Below, piece by piece: positions 16,460-22,941 of a stretch of 45,765 nucleotides of DNA. Location: NCBI GenBank assembly GCA_016291005.1, contig JAEEVT010000007.1, positions 1 to 45,765 on the forward strand. Direction: 5' to 3'. A model generated the notes under the pieces. The model did not search any database, was not told the DNA's origin, and saw only the letters and a list, made by a program, of their open reading frames with translations. The position numbers and the translations under genes are program-made. The stretch's first letter is position 1. Each line of letters begins with the position of its first letter. The DNA comes from Prevotella sp. (GTDB taxonomy: Bacteria; Bacteroidota; Bacteroidia; Bacteroidales; Bacteroidaceae).

Positions 16460-18036
16460 TGAATAATAGACTATATGGAAATCTGATCTTCGAACTGTCG
16501 AAGAGTGGTCGCAAGGGCTATTCGCTGCCTGCCAACACGTATGACCACACAACAGGCGAACTGCCTGCCGGATTGCTGCGCCAGGAGGAGGCGCAGTTGC
16601 CTGAGTGTGACGAGATGACGGTAGTGCGCCACTATACCAATCTGAGCCACAACAACTTTGGCGTCAACGACGGCTTCTACCCGTTGGGGTCGTGCACTAT
16701 GAAGTACAACCCCATCATCAACGAGGAACTGTCAGCCCTGCCTGAGTTCACACAGCTGCATCCCCTACAGCCCGTCGAGACGTGCCAGCATGCCTTGGGA
16801 CTCTATTATCATCTGCAACAGACGTTGGCCGAACTGACGGGATTGAGTGAGTTTACGCTGAATCCCTGTGCTGGTGCTCACGGCGAACTGACGGGACTCA
16901 TGATTATCCGAGCCTACCACGAGAGTCGTGGCGAACAACAACGCACCAAAGTGCTCATCCCCGATTCGGCTCACGGCACTAATCCTGCCTCAGCAGCCGT
17001 CTGCGGACTGGAGGTGGTCGAGGTGAAGAGCCTACCTAACGGTCAGGTTGATGTAGAAGACCTCAAGCGACTGGTTGCTGAATGTGGAGAGAGTGTCGCC
17101 GCTATGATGATGACCAACCCTAACACGCTGGGCATCTTCGAGCAGGCCATCCCAGAGATTACGACACTCATCCACGACTGTGGCGGTCTGATGTATTACG
17201 ACGGTGCCAACCTGAATCCGATGCTGGGCGTCTGTCGTCCTGGTGATATGGGCTTCGACGTGATGCACATCAACCTGCACAAAACCTTCTCGACGCCTCA
17301 TGGAGGAGGAGGACCAGGTAGCGGTCCCGTTGGTGTGCGCAAAGGGCTGGAGTCCTTCCTGCCAACACCTCGTGTGGTAATCAACGATGAGGGGCTCTTC
17401 GACATCCAGCGCGACGCTGTGTTTCATTCCGCCAACGATGCCTCGTCCGCGGTTGGCGGTTTTCCCGCCGATGCCATCCAGTCACACTCCTTGGGAAGCA
17501 TTGGCGCCTTCTTGGGCAACTACGGCGTGATGATTAAAGCGTACGTCTATATCCTCTCCTTAGGTCGCGAGAACATGAAGATGGTTGGTCCTTTAGCCAC
17601 CCTGAATGCCAATTATATCAAGGAGTCGCTGAAGGACGTCTATGAACTGCCCATCGAGGGGCTTTGCAAACATGAGTTTGTCTTCGACGGTCTCAAGGAC
17701 AAGAGTACGGGCGTTACCACGATGGACGTTGCCAAGCGCCTGTTAGACTACGGCTACCACGCTCCCACCATCTATTTCCCGTTGCTGTTCCACGAGAGCC
17801 TCATGATAGAACCTACGGAAAACGAGTCGAAGGACACCATCGACGGCTTCATCGACGTCATGCGAAAGATTGCGGACGAGGCGAAGACTGACCCAGAACT
17901 GGTGAAGTCGGCTCCGCATACGACGCCCATCGGACGTGTCGATGACGTGCTTGCCGCCAAGCATCCGGTCACGACGTTCCGTCAAATGAAGAATGAGGAT
18001 TGCAACGCCACACTCGGCTCTGGCCGAGAATGTTGA
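16459..18036 (+). CDS. gcvPB: Glycine dehydrogenase (decarboxylating) subunit 2
   Basis: This PLP-binding subunit starts at an ATG overlapping the gcvPA stop (TAATG), which suggests coupled translation. Motifs are DGFYPLGSCTMKYNP, FTLNPCAGAHGELTGLM, PDSAHGTNPASAA, TNPNTLGIFE and the PLP-lysine loop MHINLHKTFSTPHGGGGPGSGP. At 525 residues it is longer than the usual 480 or so. Two additions explain this. A stretch around SSAVGGFPADA lies before SLGSIGAFLGNYGVM and is encoded by a palindromic repeat (17446-17471). The C-terminal tail NEDCNATLGSGREC is encoded by a second repeat (17997-18028). Neither is likely to be catalytic. Confidence 0.96.
   Translation: MNNRLYGNLIFELSKSGRKGYSLPANTYDHTTGELPAGLLRQEEAQLPECDEMTVVRHYTNLSHNNFGVNDGFYPLGSCTMKYNPIINEELSALPEFTQLHPLQPVETCQHALGLYYHLQQTLAELTGLSEFTLNPCAGAHGELTGLMIIRAYHESRGEQQRTKVLIPDSAHGTNPASAAVCGLEVVEVKSLPNGQVDVEDLKRLVAECGESVAAMMMTNPNTLGIFEQAIPEITTLIHDCGGLMYYDGANLNPMLGVCRPGDMGFDVMHINLHKTFSTPHGGGGPGSGPVGVRKGLESFLPTPRVVINDEGLFDIQRDAVFHSANDASSAVGGFPADAIQSHSLGSIGAFLGNYGVMIKAYVYILSLGRENMKMVGPLATLNANYIKESLKDVYELPIEGLCKHEFVFDGLKDKSTGVTTMDVAKRLLDYGYHAPTIYFPLLFHESLMIEPTENESKDTIDGFIDVMRKIADEAKTDPELVKSAPHTTPIGRVDDVLAAKHPVTTFRQMKNEDCNATLGSGREC
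17446..17471 (+). repeat. Palindromic element in frame within gcvPB (GGCGGTTTTCCCGCC type)
   Basis: The sequence TCCGCGGTTGGCGGTTTTCC followed by CGCCGA has a GGCGG/CCGCC stem. It matches the element at 30976-31001 in rmuC at all but two positions. It encodes SAVGGFPAD and lies in a stretch of gcvPB that appears to be extra relative to the family. Confidence 0.65.
17997..18028 (+). repeat. GGATTGCAACGCCACACTC element with CTCGGC hairpin, at the gcvPB 3' end
   Basis: A 19-base sequence identical to 26394-26412 leads into the stem CTCGGC-TCTG-GCCGAG (18013-18028). It encodes the last residues of GcvPB. In the second copy the same 19 bases lead into a different perfect stem. Confidence 0.75.
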
Positions 18037-18060
18037 ATGAGGAATGTTGAATGAGGAATT

Positions 18061-19398
18061 ATGGTGACTTCTGACTTAATCATTATTGGCGCTGGGCCTG
18101 GGGGGTATAAGGCGGCTGAATATGCTGCCAAGCAGGGACTGAAGGTCGTCATCTTCGAGGCAGGAGAGGTTGGGGGTACGTGTCTCAATGTGGGATGCAT
18201 ACCCACGAAGACTTATGTCCATAGTGCCACCTTCGAAGAGGCCCGCGAACGACTGGCACAGGTGGTTACCCAGCTACGGCAGGGGGTGGAGGGCATTCTC
18301 TCCCATCCTAACATCACGCTGGTGCGAGGCAGGGCCCGCTTCACCGCTACGGGGGCTGTATGTTGCGATAATATCGCAACAAAGGAAACAGAGACTTGTG
18401 ACATCGCGAGAAAGGAAACAGAGACTTGTGACATCGCGAGAAACGGAGCAGACGCCATCGCAACAAAGGAAACAGAGGCCTATGCGGCGAGGAATATCAT
18501 CATCGCGACGGGGTCGGAGACGAAATGGCTTCCTATCAAGGGCATAGACGACGCGAGAGTGGTCGATTCCACGGGACTGCTACAGCTTGACACGCTTCCG
18601 AAGAAGCTTTGCATCATTGGGGCTGGCGTCATCGGTATGGAGTTTGCCTCAGTCTTCAACCGCTTTGGTTCCGAGGTGACGGTGATAGAATACCTGAAGG
18701 AATGCCTGCCGGCTTTGGATAGTGACATCGCCAAGCGGCTACGCAAGACTTTGGAGAAACAGGGCATCACCTTCAAGATGAAGACCGCCGTGCAGGATAT
18801 TGCTGACATCGATGCTGACGTCATCCTGATGGCGACAGGCCGCAAGCCTCGTACTGAGGGGCTGAACCTCGAAGCGCTGGGTATCACCCTCACCCCGCAA
18901 GGTGCCATTCCCGTCGATGAGAACTTTCGTGTGAGTGATGGTGTTTACGCCATTGGCGACGTGAACGGGCGCCAGATGTTGGCGCATGCTGCTGAGATGC
19001 AGGCCGTGAGGGCCGTGAATAGTATCCTGCAAAGGAAGGACCAAATCCGCTTCGACATCATGCCTGCTGCCATCTTCACAGAACCTGAGGCTGCTTGTGT
19101 CGGGCCTACGGAGGACCAGCTGAAAGCTGAGGACGTTGCCTTCAAGTGCCACAAGGCTTTCTGGCGTGCCAACGGCAAAGCGGTGGCAATGGGTGAGACG
19201 GAAGGGATGCTGAAGCTGTTCTCTGAGCCTGACGACGGGCGCATCCTGGGGTGTCACGCATACGGTGCGCACGCTGCGGATATTGTTCAGGAGGTGGCTG
19301 TGCTCATGTGTTGTGGGGCGACGGTTCAGAGGCTGAGAGATATGGTGCACATCCATCCTACCTTGGGCGAAGTATTAAAGGCTGCTACGGAAGCGTAA
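18061..19398 (+). CDS. lpdA: Dihydrolipoyl dehydrogenase (L-protein)
   Basis: This flavoenzyme reoxidises dihydrolipoyl-GcvH with NAD+. The 445-residue protein begins with an FAD Rossmann motif (LIIIGAGPGGYKAAEYA) and the redox-active disulfide GGTCLNVGCIPTK. Further along come IIIATGSE, an NAD-binding motif (LCIIGAGVIGMEFASVF), YAIGDVNGRQMLAHAAEMQ and the C-terminal HIHPTLGEVL with the catalytic His. Residues about 100-140 contain a tandem insert (ATKETETCDIARKETETCDI and so on) just before YAARNIIIATGS, absent from typical Lpd. It is the last gene of the cluster and ends in a terminator. Confidence 0.95.
   Translation: MVTSDLIIIGAGPGGYKAAEYAAKQGLKVVIFEAGEVGGTCLNVGCIPTKTYVHSATFEEARERLAQVVTQLRQGVEGILSHPNITLVRGRARFTATGAVCCDNIATKETETCDIARKETETCDIARNGADAIATKETEAYAARNIIIATGSETKWLPIKGIDDARVVDSTGLLQLDTLPKKLCIIGAGVIGMEFASVFNRFGSEVTVIEYLKECLPALDSDIAKRLRKTLEKQGITFKMKTAVQDIADIDADVILMATGRKPRTEGLNLEALGITLTPQGAIPVDENFRVSDGVYAIGDVNGRQMLAHAAEMQAVRAVNSILQRKDQIRFDIMPAAIFTEPEAACVGPTEDQLKAEDVAFKCHKAFWRANGKAVAMGETEGMLKLFSEPDDGRILGCHAYGAHAADIVQEVAVLMCCGATVQRLRDMVHIHPTLGEVLKAATEA
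18373..18477 (+). repeat. In-frame tandem repeat insert in lpdA
   Basis: A 30-base unit (AAAGGAAACAGAGACTTGTG plus ACATCGCGAG) occurs twice in perfect tandem at 18381-18410 and 18411-18440. A 21-base segment, ATCGCAACAAAGGAAACAGA plus G, occurs at both 18373-18393 and 18457-18477, bracketing it. The unit length is a multiple of three, so the frame is kept. Confidence 0.9.
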
Positions 19399-19408
19399 CA
19401 GCCTTTTT
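19378..19408 (+). terminator. Rho-independent terminator of the glycine cleavage operon
   Basis: AAGGCTG pairs with CAGCCTT, with an inner TACG/CGTA extension, and is followed by TTTTT. The lpdA stop codon lies inside the hairpin. Confidence 0.8.
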
Positions 19409-19425
19409 TTGTTCCAAGCAGGGAA

Positions 19426-19448
19426 GCCAGGCGGGAAAACCGGCTGGC
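19426..19448. repeat. Palindrome between the convergent lpdA and GH28 genes
   Basis: GCCAGGCGG-GAAAA-CCGGCTGGC forms a 9-bp stem with one mismatch. Read on the minus strand it contains CCGGTTTTCCCGCC, which resembles the elements at 6.62, 17.45 and 30.98 kb. It could also act as a terminator for the GH28 side, but no T-run follows it on the minus strand. Confidence 0.55.
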
Positions 19449-19463
19449 GCAAGTCTGCTATTA

Positions 19464-20894
19464 TTAGTTGCTCTTGGCATTTTTGAGGAGGGTGACGTTG
19501 GACAGCTTGATTTGGGCGGTCTTGTCGTCAATCTGTTTGTCAGCCTTGTTGTAGATGATGGTGGTGTTGCTGATGTCCACGTCGTGGATGCAGTTCAGAC
19601 CAGCCATACCGTTAGCCCTGATGCCTGTCTGGGCGCCTCGGCAGGTGACGTTGGTGATGTGGATGTCCTGGAACTCGGGTGCCAGCTTACGCTGTTCGTC
19701 GGTATAGGTGGGCACGGCGTTGGGGTCGCTGCCTGCGGGACGGTCCACGTAGTCACATTGGAAGACGATGGCCTCGCCTGCGATGTCAGTCATCACGATG
19801 TCCGAGATGTACATCTGCTCGGTCTTTCCTCCCCTGCCCACGCTGCTCTTGAAGCGCAGGCCAGTATCGGTGCCTGAGAAGGTGTTGTGACGCACGACGA
19901 TGCGCCGCATGCCGGCAATGGTCTCGCTGCCCAGCACGAAGCCTCCGTGGGCGTGATAGACGATGTTGTCCTGGATGACGATGTCCTCGCAGCCGTTGGC
20001 AGGCGACTGTGGCTTCACCTTGTTACTCTTCATGCAGAGGCCGTCGTCGCCAGCATCGACGATGCAGTTGACGATGAGTCCCACATTGATGTCGGAGAAG
20101 TCTATGGCATCGCCGTTCTGTGCATTCCACGGGCAACGTACTGTGACGCCGTCGAGGATGACGTTACGACAGTTCAGCGGGTGGACGTGGAACTTGGGTG
20201 AGTTCTGGACGGTGACACCCTCGATGAGGACGTTCTCGCAGTCGGTGAATCGGATGATGTCGTTGCGCATCTTCTCTTGTTTCTCGGGTGTCTCGGCAAT
20301 GTCGGCATCGCCCCATTTCATCTGCCAGGGGTACCACAGCTTGCCGTCCTTGCTCTCCTGGCCTCCGAGGGCTTTGTACCTGTTCCACTCGATGCTGCTC
20401 ACCTTGTCGCGCTTCACGGGGCGCCAGTGCTCGCCGTTGCCGTCGATGATGCCCTGACCAGTGATGGCGATGTTCTTGCGCTTCGAGGCCTTGATGGCGG
20501 GCAGTACGCGCGAGGCTTTGGCATTGCCCTTGTCGACGTACAGCTCCTTGTCGGGCGAGAAGACGAGAATGGCGTTCTTCTCTAAGTGCAGGTCGATGTT
20601 GTCCTTCAAGTTAACAGGCCCTGTGAGCCACACGCCCTCTGGGATGACGAGTCGGCCGCCGCCTTGCTTCGTCAACTGACTGATGCCCTTGGCGATGGCG
20701 TCTGTGTTCAGCGTCACGCCGTCGGCTACGCCGCCCACGTCCTTCAGGTTCACCTGGTTGTTGGGGATGACGGGTCGCGAGACGCGAGCCACTTCGACGA
20801 GCAGCTGTTCGTAATACTTACTGTACTCTTGCGCCCTGGCGGCTACGGAGAGCACCAGGGTGATGACGATGATGATGTTCTTGAGTTGCTTCAT
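19464..20894 (-). CDS. Glycoside hydrolase family 28 (polygalacturonase-like) protein
   Basis: This is a predicted exported pectin-type hydrolase. The 476-residue protein has a signal peptide (MKQLKNIIIVITLVLSVAARAQ) and then a right-handed beta-helix. GH28 signatures include GQGIIDGNGEHW, NSPKFHVHPLNCRNV, NAQNGDAIDFSDI, the catalytic DAGDDGLCMKS, the HG in VYHAHGGFVLGSE, and GLRFKSS. Substrate is probably a galacturonan or a rhamnogalacturonan piece, but this cannot be fixed from sequence. I chose the ATG at 20894 because it starts the signal peptide. This start lies 77 bases inside the 3' end of the upstream phosphatase frame, so the two genes overlap. Confidence 0.92.
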   Translation of the reverse strand: MKQLKNIIIVITLVLSVAARAQEYSKYYEQLLVEVARVSRPVIPNNQVNLKDVGGVADGVTLNTDAIAKGISQLTKQGGGRLVIPEGVWLTGPVNLKDNIDLHLEKNAILVFSPDKELYVDKGNAKASRVLPAIKASKRKNIAITGQGIIDGNGEHWRPVKRDKVSSIEWNRYKALGGQESKDGKLWYPWQMKWGDADIAETPEKQEKMRNDIIRFTDCENVLIEGVTVQNSPKFHVHPLNCRNVILDGVTVRCPWNAQNGDAIDFSDINVGLIVNCIVDAGDDGLCMKSNKVKPQSPANGCEDIVIQDNIVYHAHGGFVLGSETIAGMRRIVVRHNTFSGTDTGLRFKSSVGRGGKTEQMYISDIVMTDIAGEAIVFQCDYVDRPAGSDPNAVPTYTDEQRKLAPEFQDIHITNVTCRGAQTGIRANGMAGLNCIHDVDISNTTIIYNKADKQIDDKTAQIKLSNVTLLKNAKSN

Positions 20895-22335
20895 TTTGAT
20901 TGTTATTAGTAGTTTGGTTGTTCTGGAATTCTTTCTCGCGGGCGTCAAACTTGTCCAGCTTGTCTAAATAGTACTGGCGCAGTTCCTTCCACGGGTAATA
21001 GGGATGTTGGGTAGTCTTCACGGGCAGGGTGCACTCGCGCTCGTTCAGCAGCACCTTGACCAGTATGTCGCCGCCGGCATTGTCTGCGGGACGGTAGAAA
21101 ATGATCTGCACGTTACAGCCCATCGGGAAGATCTTGTAGTTGCGCCAGAGGGTCTCCAACTGCATGAGGTCTGTCACTTCGGCACCGCTGTTGCCCAGTT
21201 CCATCAGGCAGGCTAAGGGCATCACGCACACCTCGTGGCCGAAGCGCATCGTGGCCTGCACCTGCGTCACCGTGTCGGCAGTCTCGATGATGTTCCGCAG
21301 CAGGTTCCTCTGTGAGAAAGGCATCACGCTCCCTGTGGCTGGTGCGGGACCGTAGTGCAGGTACCAACGGACATTATCCATGCGCCACTGGTTATAGACC
21401 TCGTCCTCGGTGAACAGCGAGAACATGTCGATGCCGTCGTCGTGGCTCTGCATGTTGGTGACCACCTCAAACAGCCGGTCCATCAGCTGTTCGGCCTTGA
21501 TGCTGTCGCTCACCCACGCAGGGTCGTTGAACAGCACCTTCATCAGACGGTCGGGCGTGTGGGTCTTCCTGACTTCATCGTTGAACTGGCGACGCACGTC
21601 AGAACTCTTCTCGCGCATGTGCTGCAACAAGCCCGAGCGAGGCTGGTTCAGGTAGTACTGCAGGGCGTCGCTCACGTCGTTGTGGAACCGTATCGTGGGA
21701 TTAGCGGCGGCCAGCTGCTCACACTCGGCCATCATCGACAGGATGCAACGGTTCACCGTCGTCGAGCGTGCATCGATGCGGATGCCCTCCTTCAGGAATA
21801 TCTCGGGGAAGTTCTTGGCCATACGGCTTGCAATGCCGTGATGCTGGCGTTCGCCGACCGTCGTCAGGTCGCCCAGTCGCAGCTGAGCACCCGAGAACTG
21901 GCCGTCCAAAGCGGGGAAGTCGGCCACGGGCAGACGATAGAATGCCGTCAGCTGAGTCAGCACCTCCTCACCCTTTGCAGTCAACTTGCCCTGCGCCTTA
22001 GCCTTCTGGAGCGGGTCCAGGACGCTGGTATAGCTGTCCTTGGCGATGAGCCAGCGCGAACCGTGACGGCCGTAGTGCGACATATAATAAGGAACGTAAC
22101 CCGCAGGTGCAGGCGTCAGCGCCTCAGTGGCCAGCTGGCGGTCGTAGTCCAGATAGTTGCTGCCGGAGAGGAACTTGTTCGCCTTGATTTCCTCGCGTGC
22201 CGTCTGGCCGAAGGGTACCACACCAGCCCCGCGCACCGTCTGAGCAAGAGAAGTCACACCAGCCCCGCTTGCAGCCTGGGCAAGGGCACCGAGAACAAGT
22301 CCTGTGAAGAGCAATAGAGCAGTCAGTCTTTTCAT
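20818..22335 (-). CDS. Histidine-type phosphatase (possibly phytase/MINPP-like), exported
   Basis: This 505-residue protein has a signal peptide (MKRLTALLLFTGLVLGALAQA). It carries the histidine phosphatase core MSHYGRHGSRWL (about 75-86, RHGxR) and a distal MRFGHEVCVMPLACLMEL that supplies the second His and an acidic residue. The C-terminus, FYRPADNAGGDILVKVLLNE and YYPWKELRQYYLDKL, is typical of Bacteroidetes histidine acid phosphatases. The natural substrate is unknown; inositol phosphates are a guess. After the signal peptide there are 12-residue tandem repeats (AQAASGAGVTSL / AQTVRGAGVVPF). The last 40 or so residues (Gln/Asn/His-rich, then basic) look like read-through over the start of the GH28 gene. 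Confidence 0.85.
   Translation of the reverse strand: MKRLTALLLFTGLVLGALAQAASGAGVTSLAQTVRGAGVVPFGQTAREEIKANKFLSGSNYLDYDRQLATEALTPAPAGYVPYYMSHYGRHGSRWLIAKDSYTSVLDPLQKAKAQGKLTAKGEEVLTQLTAFYRLPVADFPALDGQFSGAQLRLGDLTTVGERQHHGIASRMAKNFPEIFLKEGIRIDARSTTVNRCILSMMAECEQLAAANPTIRFHNDVSDALQYYLNQPRSGLLQHMREKSSDVRRQFNDEVRKTHTPDRLMKVLFNDPAWVSDSIKAEQLMDRLFEVVTNMQSHDDGIDMFSLFTEDEVYNQWRMDNVRWYLHYGPAPATGSVMPFSQRNLLRNIIETADTVTQVQATMRFGHEVCVMPLACLMELGNSGAEVTDLMQLETLWRNYKIFPMGCNVQIIFYRPADNAGGDILVKVLLNERECTLPVKTTQHPYYPWKELRQYYLDKLDKFDAREKEFQNNQTTNNNQNEATQEHHHRHHPGALRSRQGARVQ
22219..22290 (-). repeat. 36-base tandem repeat coding for the phosphatase mature N-terminus
   Basis: The 14-base word CACACCAGCCCCGC recurs exactly 36 bases apart (22219 and 22255), giving 12-residue repeats that each begin with AQ or GQ. 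They follow directly after the signal peptide. Confidence 0.75.
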
Positions 22336-22369
22336 TTTACGAGTCTTTTTAGAGATTAGTTTTACGACT

Positions 22370-22378
22370 GCAAAGTTA
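22370..22378 (-). promoter_or_regulatory. Promoter -7 box of the phosphatase-GH28 pair
   Basis: The minus strand reads TAACTTTGC, matching TAnnTTTG, about 35 bases before the phosphatase ATG. The longer ORF-track start (22401) lies upstream of this box and is rejected for that reason. Confidence 0.7.
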
Positions 22379-22481
22379 CGAAAAAAATCTGAATTATCCA
22401 ATACTTTCCCTTAAAATCTTCAAGATATTTTTGAGTGCTTTGTATCATCCGTCATTGTCAGTCGAAAATTCGATTTACATT

Positions 22482-22640
22482 GTTGCAGTTGTTGCAGTGT
22501 TGCAGTTCCAAAACACATAGTCCGAGGACATGAAAATAATCTATTTATATATATAATATATATATTATATATATAAATAGAAGTAATTTGGCATATGGGT
22601 AAGTCTTCTCGAGAACTGCAACAACTGCAACAACTGCAAC
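22482..22640. repeat. 159-base inverted repeat with a 40-base perfect palindrome at its centre
   Basis: The left arm (22482-22508) is three GTTGCAG-type words ending in TTC. The right arm (22613-22640) is its reverse complement apart from one base, GAACTGCAACAACTGCAACA and so on. Between them, 22541-22580 is a perfect 40-base palindrome made only of A and T apart from its end bases (CTATTTATATATATAATATA and its complement). The 606-base gap between the phosphatase and dnaG holds no convincing gene. Besides this element it contains the 22-base tandem repeat and two promoters. Confidence 0.9.
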
Positions 22641-22705
22641 AGCGAGAGCAGAGTCAGGTTGTTGAGGAAGTACAGAAATCATGGCGATAAAGGCAAGAAA
22701 TCTAG

Positions 22706-22829
22706 GTGATTTCCTCAAGAAGTTGCCGTGATTTCCGTAAGAAGTTACCGTGATTTCCGTAAGAAGTTGCCGTGATTTCCGTAAGAAGTTACCGTGATTT
22801 CCGTAAGAAGTTGCCGTGATTTCCGCAAC
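22706..22829 (+). repeat. 22-base tandem repeat upstream of dnaG
   Basis: Five full units and one partial unit start with GTGATTTCC and end with AAGAAGTTGCC or AAGAAGTTACC. The first unit differs slightly (TCAAG for GTAAG). The G/A base near the unit end alternates G, A, G, A, G, which suggests a 44-base higher-order unit. The unit length is not a multiple of three and no coding role is likely. A degenerate extra GTGATTTTTT lies near 22859. Confidence 0.9.
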
Positions 22830-22924
22830 TTTTCCTAAGGATTTCTGATGGAAAGTGCCGTGATTTTTTCGTGACTTCGCTAAATAAAATTCTCCGAATC
22901 GCTTGGCGGTTGAGGGATTTTTCG

Positions 22925-22932
22925 TAACTTTG
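22925..22932 (+). promoter_or_regulatory. dnaG promoter -7 box
   Basis: TAACTTTG followed by C, with TTG (22903-22905) 19 bases upstream. The dnaG ATG lies only 9 bases after the box, so the transcript should have almost no leader. Confidence 0.75.
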
Positions 22933-22941
22933 CAACCGACT

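Noticed and set aside
19887-22317. Long plus-strand ORFs opposite the GH28 and phosphatase genes
   Set aside because: They are antisense shadows of genes with clear family motifs and signal peptides.
22541-22580. Insertion sequence or MITE with clear target duplication
   Set aside because: The inverted structure is real, but I could not find flanking direct repeats of the target or any transposase, so it is listed only as an inverted repeat.
22706-22829. Possible CRISPR array (regular repeats upstream of dnaG)
   Set aside because: Units are directly adjacent with no spacers, and no cas genes are nearby; it is a plain tandem repeat.
22482-22829. Chromosomal replication origin near dnaG
   Set aside because: The AT palindrome and repeats invite this, but no DnaA boxes (TTATCCACA type), dnaA or dnaN genes were seen.
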